A DNA stretch of 64,000 nt from an uncultured Bacteroidales bacterium (GTDB taxonomy: Bacteria; Bacteroidota; Bacteroidia; Bacteroidales; Bacteroidaceae), in contig CADCBH010000015.1 of NCBI GenBank assembly GCA_902799655.1, forward strand, positions 1-64,000. Direction: 5' to 3'. Of the stretch, positions 8,048 to 15,791 are shown piece after piece; the stretch's first letter is position 1; every line of letters begins with the position of its first letter. A program made the translations under genes and the position numbers. The notes under the pieces were generated by a model. It was not told where the DNA came from. It did not search any database and saw nothing but the letters and a program-made list of their open reading frames with translations.

Positions 8048-9127
8048 ATGATGAAAAAATATGTAATGTGGATGCTGGCTGCCTGTCTGACAGTTTGCAG
8101 CCCCGCTGTAATGACATCATGCAGCAGTACCAACGATGTAGAGTCACCTGCTAAGAAGAATTATTTCGCCTCATGGAACGAGTGCGACGCTCTGTCGGCA
8201 CTGAAACTGTATGTGGAAGAAGTAACGAATCCCCAATCGGCTAACTTTATCAAAGAAGAAGACCGCATTGCCACCTTCGACATGGACGGCACCTTCGTGT
8301 GCGAGCTATACCCCAGCTATTTTGAATACAACATGCTGGAGTACCGCGTATTGGACGACCCCACTTATCGCGACAAGGCTCCTGAGGACGTGCGCGAGGC
8401 TGCCCAAAACATCAGAGACTTCGTACGCAATGGGAAAGCACTGCCCAGCGGTTTTGACATGATTCATGCTTATGCTGCCGCGAAAGCCTATGCAGGAATG
8501 ACGTTGGCTGAATTTGACACCTACGTGAAAGACTATGCCGCCAAACCTGCCAACGGATTCACAGGAATGACGTATGGAGAGGCCATCTACCAACCCATGC
8601 GCGAGGTGTTTGAATACCTGAAGGACAATGGCTTCACTCTTTATGTGGTGTCCGGCTCCGACCGCTTCATCTGCCGCGCACTGGTTGAGCCACTCGGTAT
8701 TGCTCCCAACAGAGTCATCGGTATGGACGTGAAACTGGCATCCACCAAGCAGGGAGACACCCCTGGTGTGAACTTCACCATGGGAAAAGAAGACTATCTG
8801 ATACGTACGGACGAACTGATTATCAAGAATCTGAAGACCAACAAGGTACTGCAGATTGCACAGGAAATAGGCAAGGTGCCTGTACTCTCGTTTGGCAACA
8901 GCGGTGGCGACCAGGCTATGCACAACTACTGCCTCAGCAACAGCAAGTATAAGAGCGCAGCCTTTATGCTGGTTGCCGACGATGAGGAGCGCGACCACGC
9001 CAACCGTGAGAAAGCGCTTAAACTGGCTACTCAGTGGAAAGAAGCCGGCTACTACGTCATCTCCATGAAAGACGATTTCCGTACCATCTACGGCAGCAAC
9101 GTCAAGAAGGTGGACTTCGTTTTCTAA
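8048..9127 (+). CDS. HAD-superfamily phosphatase, lipoprotein
   Basis: 359 residues from ATG 8048 (or 8051). A lipoprotein signal ends in the lipobox VMTSC with Cys25, so the enzyme should be anchored facing the periplasm. HAD motif I is F-D-M-D-G-T with Asp78 and Asp80; motif II is VVSGSDRF; the last motif is SFGNSGGDQAM. The large cap and the motif set resemble phosphorylcholine/phosphoserine-type phosphatases, but the substrate cannot be read from the sequence. It is a monocistron ending at the shared terminator with alaS. Confidence 0.8.
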   Translation: MMKKYVMWMLAACLTVCSPAVMTSCSSTNDVESPAKKNYFASWNECDALSALKLYVEEVTNPQSANFIKEEDRIATFDMDGTFVCELYPSYFEYNMLEYRVLDDPTYRDKAPEDVREAAQNIRDFVRNGKALPSGFDMIHAYAAAKAYAGMTLAEFDTYVKDYAAKPANGFTGMTYGEAIYQPMREVFEYLKDNGFTLYVVSGSDRFICRALVEPLGIAPNRVIGMDVKLASTKQGDTPGVNFTMGKEDYLIRTDELIIKNLKTNKVLQIAQEIGKVPVLSFGNSGGDQAMHNYCLSNSKYKSAAFMLVADDEERDHANREKALKLATQWKEAGYYVISMKDDFRTIYGSNVKKVDFVF

Positions 9128-9237
9128 AAGCCCATTGTATTCATCACGGGCAACAATCCATTTGTCTTCAAGTTGTTACGTCTCGCAGCCGACACGTTAC
9201 TTCTCACGGCCGTCAGGTTACACACAAGAATAAAGAG

Positions 9238-9275
9238 TGCACGGAAAAGAGAAGAGTGGCTTCCTTTTCCGTGCA
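9238..9275. terminator. Bidirectional hairpin between HAD phosphatase and alaS
   Basis: TGCACGGAAAAG at 9238-9249 pairs perfectly with CTTTTCCGTGCA at 9264-9275 around a 14-base loop. It lies between convergent genes and probably ends both transcripts. Confidence 0.65.
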
Positions 9276-9307
9276 GCACTTATAAATTTATTGTCCAGAG
9301 AACTCGC

Positions 9308-11889
9308 TTACAGGTGGGCCAGTTCGATGACCTTGTCGACAGCAGCACTGAGGCCATCGACATTCTTACCGCCAGCCTGGGCGAAGTGGGGCTGACCACC
9401 GCCACCACCCTGAATGAGCTTGGCAGCCTCGCGAACCATCTGACCGGCATTCAGTCCGTGGTCGCTGACCATGTCGTCGCTCATCATGATAGAGAGCTGG
9501 GGCTTGTTGTTATCGTGGGTACCCAGCACACAGAGCAATGAACCCTCCACGGCTGCACGAATCTTGAAGGCAAGGTCCTTGGCAGCGGCAGGATTCATAG
9601 GTAATACGCTGGTAACCACCTTGACGCCATTGACCAGGCGAGCCTTCTCAACGAGTGTCTTGGCAGCACGCTCAACAGCCTGTGCCTGGAAACCTTCAAT
9701 CTCCTTCTTCATGCTGTCGTGCTCCTCAATATATTTCTGGATAACACCCTGCAGGTCCTTGGCATTGTTGAAGAATGCCTTCACAGCCTTCAGAATATCC
9801 TCAGTCTGATACACCAATTCCTCACACTCCTTACCAGTGCGTGCTTCGATGCGGCGAATACCAGCGGCAACACTGCTCTCAGAGATGATCTTGAAGAAAC
9901 CGATGCGACCTGTTGAGCTGGCATGGATACCACCACAGAACTCACAGCTGGGACCGAAACGGACCACACGCACCTTGTCGCCATACTTCTCGCCGAACAG
10001 GGCGATGGCACCGAGCTTCTTGGCCTCGTCGAAGGGAACATCGCGATGCTCATCGATATGGATGTCCTGACGAATCATGTCGTTGACCATGCGCTCTACT
10101 TCGCGTAGTTGCTCGTCGCTGACCTTCTCGAAGTGGGAGAAGTCGAAGCGCAGCGTGTCGGGCGAGACAAACGAACCCTTCTGCTCTACGTGGTCGCCCA
10201 GAATCTGCTTCAGGGCATAGTCGAGCAGGTGGGTAGCGGTATGGTTGGCAGCAGAGGCGTTGCGCTTGTCGGTATCTACACAGGCCATGAACTCTGCGGC
10301 AGGGTTCTTGGGCAACTGCTTCACGATATGCACGCTCTGGTTGTTCTCGCGCTTGGTATCGATTCACCGACCTGACCACCCATCTCGCCATAGAAAGGAG
10401 TGGCGTCGAGTACCAGCTCATAGAACTCGTTCTTCTTCTGAGTCACCTTGCGGTAGCGCAGAATATGGCAGTTGTATTCGGTATAGTCGTAGCCCACGAA
10501 CTGCTGCTCGCCAGCCTTCAGCTCTACCCAGTCACTGTTCTCCACAGCGGCGGCATTGCGGGCACGTTCCTTCTGCTTCTGCATCTCTATGTTGAACTGC
10601 TCCTCGTCAACGGTAAAGCCGTTCTCACGGCAGATGAGCTCTGTGAGATCAAGAGGGAATCCGTAAGTGTCGAATAAACGGAAGGCCTGCACACCATCCA
10701 ATTGGCTCTTGCCCATGGTCTTCAGTTCCTCCATCGCCTTGTCGAGCATGCTGATACCTTTATCGAGAGTACGCAGGAAACTGTCTTCTTCTTCCTTGAT
10801 AACCTTGGTAATCAGTTGCTGTTGAGCCTTGAGTTCAGGGAAAGCATCGCCCATCTCGTGCACGAGGGTGGGGACGAGTTTATAGAGGAATCCTTCCTTT
10901 TGTCCAAGGAAGGTATAGGCATAGCGTACGGCACGACGGAGAATACGACGGATGACATAGCCGGCTTTGGCATTACTAGGCAGCTGACCATCAGCAATAG
11001 AGAAAGAAACGGCGCGTAGGTGATCAGCACAGACGCGCATAGCTACATCGGTTTCTTCCTTTTTACCATACTTCATGCCGCTCATCTGTTCCTCAGCCTT
11101 AATGATAGGCTGGAAAATGTCAGTATCATAGTTTGAATGCTTGCCCTGAAGCATACGGACGAGGCGTTCAAAGCCCATACCGGTATCAATAACATTCATG
11201 GCTAATTTCTCCAAAGAGCCATCAGCCTTACGGTTGAACTGCATGAACACAAGGTTCCATATTTCAATAACTTGCGGATCGTCCATGTTGACTAACTCAC
11301 GACCGGGCTTTTTTGCCTTTTCTTCGGGCGTACGGCTATCAACGTGAATCTCAGAGCAAGGACCACAGGGACCTGTGTCGCCCATCTCCCAGAAATTGTC
11401 GTGTTTGTTGCCATTGATGATATGGTCGGCAGGGACGTGTTTCAACCAGTATTGTTCAGCCTCGTCATCACGCTCCAAACCCTCTGAGGCATCACCCTCA
11501 AAAACGGTAACATAGAGATCTTTCGGATCCAGGCCGATGACATCTACCAAGTATTCCCATGCCATGTCGATAGCACCTTCCTTGAAATAGTCACCGAATG
11601 ACCAGTTACCAAGCATCTCAAACATGGTGTGATGGTATGTGTCGTGGCCAACCTCCTCCAAATCATTGTGCTTACCGCTGACGCGCAGACATTTTTGGGT
11701 ATCTGCGCGACGACGTGGTTCTGGATCTCGTGTGCCCAGGATAATATCTTTCCATTGGTTCATGCCCGCGTTGGTGAACATCAGCGTGGGGTCATCCTTG
11801 ATAACCATCGGTGCAGAGGGTACGATGGCGTGTTGTTTCGACTCGAAAAACTTCTTGAATGAGTCGCGAATCTCGTTGGCTGTCATCAT
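9308..11889 (-). pseudogene. alaS: Alanyl-tRNA synthetase alaS, reading frame broken by a short internal deletion
   Basis: Two frames cover the gene. The N-terminal part (ATG at 11889, [18 protein letters not shown]) holds the class II catalytic core and reads normally to EMGGQVGES near 10362. It then shifts: the continuation [19 protein letters not shown] is in another frame and carries the editing domain (HTATH, FCGGIH) and the C-Ala domain ([16 protein letters not shown]) to the stop at 9308. The span of 2582 bases is not a multiple of three. Compared with the family, about a dozen residues between GGQVGE and the DTKREN segment are missing. AlaRS is essential and normally single copy, so an assembly or sequencing deletion is more likely than true loss. 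A TAATTTTG promoter box lies at 11932-11939. Confidence 0.9.
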
Positions 11890-11931
11890 GTTAAAAAACG
11901 ATTTACTATTACGATTTTTGTAATTTGGCTG

Positions 11932-11939
11932 CAAAATTA
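11932..11939 (-). promoter_or_regulatory. -7 box TAATTTTG for alaS
   Basis: Minus-strand match to TAnnTTTG 42 bases before the alaS ATG at 11889. It excludes the longer in-frame start at 11985. Confidence 0.6.
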
Positions 11940-11992
11940 CAATATTTCTGCCAAAAAACACACGTTTCAGATAAAAATTACGCACAATTCTA

Positions 11993-12022
11993 TTGTGTTT
12001 TCTAAAAATGTTTGTAACTTTG
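11993..12022 (+). promoter_or_regulatory. Promoter of the CsgG operon (TTG - 19 bp - TAACTTTG)
   Basis: TTG at 11993-11995 and TAACTTTG at 12015-12022 with 19 bases between them. The csgG-like ATG follows 32 bases later. The alaS promoter diverges from the same intergenic stretch. Confidence 0.65.
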
Positions 12023-12054
12023 CCAAAGTATTATACACTAAAACGATGTAATAG

Positions 12055-12990
12055 ATGAAGAAAATGTTGTTTACAGTGCTTGTTGTTTTCGCCTTTGCAT
12101 TAACTGCACAGGCACAACGGGTTACTAAGGTGATTGAGCCTGTAAAAAATTCTGCCCCAGAGGGTAAGTTTATCAAGCGTAAAGTGGCTATAGGCCGATT
12201 CTCAAACGAAACGCAGTATGCCAAAGGTATCTTTTATGATAGGGAAAATGATCCAATGGGTAAGCAGGCTCTTGATATTCTTTCTGCCAAGTTGGCTGCT
12301 TCTAATAAGTTCCTGCTTTTGGAACGAGGGGATTTGGCTCAGTTGTTGGAAGAGGCAAAGAAAGGTGAAGGTGGTTTGCAGCAGACCATCGGTGCTGACT
12401 ATATGATTATAGGCTCGATTACCGAGTTCGGTAGAAAGAATACGGGTAAAGAGGGTGTGTTCACCTCTACAAAAATGCAGACGGTGGAAGCTGCAGTTGC
12501 CATTCGTTTGGTAGATGTCGCAACAGGGCTTATTGTTTATTCTGATGAAGCAAAGGGCCAAGCCCAGATTACCACAAAGACGACATTGGGTGTCGGTGGA
12601 CGTGCGGGCTATGATGCTACACTGAGTGATAAGGCTATCTCCGAGGCTATCGGACAATTGGTGGAGAACATCATCAACAAGTGCACTGACAAACCTTGGC
12701 GTACCTTCTTCCTAGTGTACGATAATGATGCTCAGATGATTGCCGGAGGTGCCAGTCAGGGTGTTAAGGCAGGTGATATTTTTGCAGTAAAGACCAAGGG
12801 CCGTAAGGTAAAGAATCCGCAGACAGGCGTGATGATTGAGTTGCCAGGCAAACAGATTGGTACTGTTACTGTTACGGAAACAGGTGGTGACACTCCTGAG
12901 ACGGAGTATTCTTTCATTACTTATAATGGAAGCGAGGCAATCAAATCGGACAATTTGTCAAACTATTATATAGAGGAGATTAAGAAATGA
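12055..12990 (+). CDS. CsgG/HfaB-family outer-membrane secretion-channel protein
   Basis: 311 residues with a signal peptide (MKKMLFTVLVVFAFALTAQAQ). The CsgG domain spans about residues 35-225 (VAIGRFSNETQYAKG, LLERGDLAQLLEEAKKG, GADYMIIGSITEFG); a C-terminal extension follows. E. coli CsgG, a lipoprotein, forms the nonameric curli export pore; this one lacks a lipobox cysteine and would be cut by signal peptidase I. No curlin subunit genes are seen nearby. Its partners here are a small lipoprotein, DUF4810 and DUF799 proteins, a gene set found together in many Gram-negative bacteria. The stop overlaps the next start as ATGA. Confidence 0.85.
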   Translation: MKKMLFTVLVVFAFALTAQAQRVTKVIEPVKNSAPEGKFIKRKVAIGRFSNETQYAKGIFYDRENDPMGKQALDILSAKLAASNKFLLLERGDLAQLLEEAKKGEGGLQQTIGADYMIIGSITEFGRKNTGKEGVFTSTKMQTVEAAVAIRLVDVATGLIVYSDEAKGQAQITTKTTLGVGGRAGYDATLSDKAISEAIGQLVENIINKCTDKPWRTFFLVYDNDAQMIAGGASQGVKAGDIFAVKTKGRKVKNPQTGVMIELPGKQIGTVTVTETGGDTPETEYSFITYNGSEAIKSDNLSNYYIEEIKK

Positions 12991-13334
12991 AGATAAAAGC
13001 ATTGTATTTGACCATTTTGGCAGTATTGCTGCTGGTTGGTTGCAAGTCGAACTATCCTGTAGCTCAGCAGACAGGTAAAGAGGATATTTCTTATTTGTTT
13101 TTTGTGGGCCCTAAGGAGACCTATGGTGATGGTATGTTCACCGTTCAAGTGAAAGTTGATGATACTCAGTTTGACGCCAAGGTGGTGAAGCCTAAGACAG
13201 CCAATCGCAAGGGTGTACAATATGCTGTCGCTCCTGGTCGTCGTCAACTGACAGTGAGCTTTAAGGGACAGGTCATCTATCAGAAGCAAATTTTTCTCTC
13301 ACCTCAAGAAACTAAAACCATTGAATTACCATGA
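12987..13334 (+). CDS. Small lipoprotein of the CsgG operon
   Basis: 115 residues. The lipoprotein signal ends LLLVGCK with Cys19. The rest is mostly beta-strand-like (DDTQFDAKVVKPKTANRKG, RRQLTVSFKGQVIYQKQIFLS) and may be a small Ig/PEGA-like domain. I do not recognise a named family. It overlaps csgG by four bases (ATGA) and the DUF4810 gene the same way, so translation is probably coupled. By position it is likely an accessory lipoprotein of the CsgG complex. Confidence 0.75.
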   Translation: MKIKALYLTILAVLLLVGCKSNYPVAQQTGKEDISYLFFVGPKETYGDGMFTVQVKVDDTQFDAKVVKPKTANRKGVQYAVAPGRRQLTVSFKGQVIYQKQIFLSPQETKTIELP

Positions 13335-13678
13335 AGAGAGTATTTTTTTTCGCAGCAGTTGTAACGCTATTTGCATCATGTGATACACCACGGGCAGCAA
13401 TGTATTCTTGGTATGACTCTGAAGATGCCACGTACCAGTACACTAAGCGTAATACCGAGGAGAGACTTAATGCTGCTATGGCTCAATATGAATTGGTTGT
13501 CAAACAGCAGAAGGGAACCCGTCAGGTCGTTCCTCCAGGTATAAATGCTGAGTATGGTTTTCTATTGTGCAAGGCAGGCAAGAATGAAGAAGGGCTCGTC
13601 CTCTTGAATGAGGAAATGCGTCTTTACCCTGAGTCAGAGAAGTATATTTCACGAATCGTAAAACAATTGAAAAAATGA
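13331..13678 (+). CDS. DUF4810-family lipoprotein
   Basis: 115 residues with a lipobox LFASC (Cys17). The sequence W-Y-D-S-E-D-A-T-Y-Q-Y, the helical repeat region and the phrase PPGINAEYGFLLCKAGKNEEG resemble DUF4810, a small TPR-like lipoprotein consistently encoded beside CsgG and DUF799 proteins. ATGA overlaps on both sides couple it to its neighbours. Function is unknown beyond the association. Confidence 0.75.
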   Translation: MKRVFFFAAVVTLFASCDTPRAAMYSWYDSEDATYQYTKRNTEERLNAAMAQYELVVKQQKGTRQVVPPGINAEYGFLLCKAGKNEEGLVLLNEEMRLYPESEKYISRIVKQLKK

Positions 13679-14355
13679 AGCAGTATATTACTATCGTACT
13701 GGCAGCCATGTTGTTGGCCTCATGCGCTACGACGTCAGTGACACGTCATGAACAATATCCAAAGATGTACGAAGAGAAACCGCTCTCTATTGTTATCATG
13801 CCACCAATCAATCGCACCAACCATGTTGATGCCAAGGATTTCTTTTATACCACGCTGCATCAGCCTCTTTGTGAGAAGGGCTACTATGTATTTTCGCCAT
13901 TGTTGACGATGGAGATGTTCCAGACAGAGAGTGCTTATGATGCCGAACCTTTTTTGGAAGGAGGCTTAGCACAGTTTGCCAATGTTTTGGGAGCAGATGC
14001 TGCAATGTTTACCATCATCAAATCTTGGAAGCGTAGCAATGTTGGTGGTTCAATTACGGTAGAGGTTGAATTTATCCTACGCTCTACAAAAACTGGAGAA
14101 ACGCTCTATGACCGTGAAGGAAAGATTAGTGTTGATACCAGTGTGTCTACAAGTACTAAGGGTATCTGGGGCGCGTTGTTGGATAGAGCTTTGACAGCAG
14201 CCAACACGGCAACTACCGATAAGATAGTAGCAGGTCGCCTTTGCTCGGCTTATGTCCTGAGTGATATGCCAGAAGGTCGGTATAGCCCACTATTTGAGAA
14301 AGATAGCGAAGAACCTGCAGGTAACAAGCGCGTCGTAGCTACCGTCAAAGAGTAG
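13675..14355 (+). CDS. DUF799 (GNA1162-like) lipoprotein
   Basis: 226 residues with lipobox LLASC (Cys16). The core SIVIMPPINRTNHVDAKDF and FANVLGADAAMFTIIKSW matches the DUF799/GNA1162 family, a TolB-N/CsgG-like fold lipoprotein known as a surface antigen in Neisseria. It is the last structural gene of the coupled operon; the MerR-type gene begins 22 bases later and may be co-transcribed. Confidence 0.8.
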   Translation: MKQYITIVLAAMLLASCATTSVTRHEQYPKMYEEKPLSIVIMPPINRTNHVDAKDFFYTTLHQPLCEKGYYVFSPLLTMEMFQTESAYDAEPFLEGGLAQFANVLGADAAMFTIIKSWKRSNVGGSITVEVEFILRSTKTGETLYDREGKISVDTSVSTSTKGIWGALLDRALTAANTATTDKIVAGRLCSAYVLSDMPEGRYSPLFEKDSEEPAGNKRVVATVKE

Positions 14356-14377
14356 TTCTAAGAAAAAGAATAGACTT

Positions 14378-14728
14378 ATGGCTTTGAATCTTAACAAGAA
14401 CTTGAAACTCTACTACTCCATCAAGGAGGTTGCGGAAATGTTGGGTATCAGTGAGAGTACATTACGTTATTGGGAGCGTGAGTTTCCTTTTCTGAAACCT
14501 AAGACCAGTGGTCCTGCTATGATACGTCAGTATCAGGAGAAAGACATCGAGCAGATACGCTTGATTCATAATCTGGTTAAGGTTCGTGGATTTAAGTTGG
14601 CAGCAGCTAAAAAGATTATCAACAGCAATCGTAATGGTGCTGACCGCAAAGCAGATGTTCTTACGCGCTTATTGAATGTACGTGATGACTTGCAGGCATT
14701 AAGGCGTCAGATGGATTCTTTACAGTAA
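14378..14728 (+). CDS. MerR-family transcriptional regulator
   Basis: 116 residues. The N-terminal helix-turn-helix is YYSIKEVAEMLGISESTLRYW, here split as YYSIKEVAEMLG and ISESTLRYWEREF, followed by the wing PFLKPKTSGPAMIRQY and a C-terminal coiled coil (about 75-116). There are no cysteines for metal sensing and no ligand domain, typical of the short MerR proteins conserved in Bacteroidota. It lies 22 bases downstream of the DUF799 gene and is followed directly by a strong terminator. Confidence 0.85.
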   Translation: MALNLNKNLKLYYSIKEVAEMLGISESTLRYWEREFPFLKPKTSGPAMIRQYQEKDIEQIRLIHNLVKVRGFKLAAAKKIINSNRNGADRKADVLTRLLNVRDDLQALRRQMDSLQ

Positions 14729-14739
14729 TCACCCTCACA

Positions 14740-14777
14740 ACAACAAAGCCGGATGCAATCGCGTCCGGCTTTGTTGT
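14740..14777 (+). terminator. Rho-independent-type hairpin after merR-like gene
   Basis: ACAACAAAGCCGGA at 14740-14753 pairs perfectly with TCCGGCTTTGTTGT at 14764-14777 around a 10-base loop. It closes the csgG-merR unit and could also serve the convergent pectinesterase gene. Confidence 0.75.
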
Positions 14778-14794
14778 GTAATGATTGTGAGGTT

Positions 14795-15748
14795 CTAAAA
14801 GTCTGGTACCCACTCGCTATGTAAACCAAACACTTTGCTTAGTGTTATTGCTTTTGCCTCTTTAGGGGATAATTGTCTGCTCCATAATACACGATGGGAG
14901 GTGTCGGCACCTTTACCCGTATTGGCAAATTCCATGTAGCGAGCTGTATTTTCTCGTTCTTTCTGCCAGTGATGCCATCCTTCAGGTACAATTTGTGCTG
15001 GCAATGAACAGTTCATGAATAACGTATATCCATAGTTGCGCCAGGGACGTCCGAGATAGACTTTGTTTATGCCTTCTGCACATGTGATAGAGCAATGGTT
15101 GAAGATATATCCATATACTACATCCTTTGGCGTAGAGGCTGCTGTGATGTAGCTATTGGCCTTGCAGAAAATGTTACATCTCTCAAACCATGCTGTAGAA
15201 GGTCCGAAAATGAAGTCGGTAGTCCCCTCAATATAGCAGTCGCGGAAGTAAAGACGGGTGCGAGCATTACCTGTATAAATGGTGTCCTGATTGCCTAGGA
15301 ATCGACAGTTGAGGAATACGAGCTGGTCACCTTCTGTATGTAGTGCAACAGCTTGTCCAAGCTTCGGAGCATTATTCTCAATGGTTAGATTCTTAAGCGT
15401 AATTTGGCAACCCTGAATCTTCAAGGTATAGGTGCGGAATGTACCCATCTTGTTGATGTTGGCATGGTCGTCCCAAGTGATAATTGTTTTGTTGCGATCT
15501 TCACCACACAGTTCGATGTTTGTAAGCCACTGTGGTATGATGAGTTTTTCTTTGTAAGTACCTTTCTTGATATAGATGACTTTGTGATACTCCATAAATG
15601 CGCGGCAGACCTCAATGGCTTCGCTGATATTGCGGAATTGCCCTGTTCCATCGCGTGCCACTATGATAGTGTCAGGATTGTCATAGGAGTTGGCTCCATA
15701 CGAACCAATGCACCAAATGGTACTCATCAATAATAATAGTTGTTTCAT
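14795..15748 (-). CDS. Pectinesterase (carbohydrate esterase family 8), secreted
   Basis: 317 residues with a signal peptide (MKQLLLLMSTIWCIGSYGA). It removes methyl esters from homogalacturonan. CE8 motifs are all present: GQAVAL (131-136), GNQDTIY with Asp155 as general acid, YIEGTTDFIFG with nucleophile Asp178, and LGRPW with Arg234. Length is that of a single catalytic domain without extra modules. No other pectinase or SusC/D pair adjoins it, although a KDG-type sugar kinase lies 16 kb away. Confidence 0.92.
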   Translation of the reverse strand: MKQLLLLMSTIWCIGSYGANSYDNPDTIIVARDGTGQFRNISEAIEVCRAFMEYHKVIYIKKGTYKEKLIIPQWLTNIELCGEDRNKTIITWDDHANINKMGTFRTYTLKIQGCQITLKNLTIENNAPKLGQAVALHTEGDQLVFLNCRFLGNQDTIYTGNARTRLYFRDCYIEGTTDFIFGPSTAWFERCNIFCKANSYITAASTPKDVVYGYIFNHCSITCAEGINKVYLGRPWRNYGYTLFMNCSLPAQIVPEGWHHWQKERENTARYMEFANTGKGADTSHRVLWSRQLSPKEAKAITLSKVFGLHSEWVPDF

Positions 15749-15791
15749 TTTTTTTAGTTTGTTGATGTGTTAATTGCCTATGATGGATAGC

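Noticed and set aside
8306..8998. 230-codon minus-strand frame inside the HAD-phosphatase gene
   Set aside because: A shadow of the real gene in another frame; no promoter, and its composition is that of reverse-complement coding DNA.
9308..11889. Two separate genes for a split alanyl-tRNA synthetase
   Set aside because: The second half has no start signal of its own, the junction lacks conserved residues, and split AlaRS is not known in Bacteroidales; a deletion explains it better.
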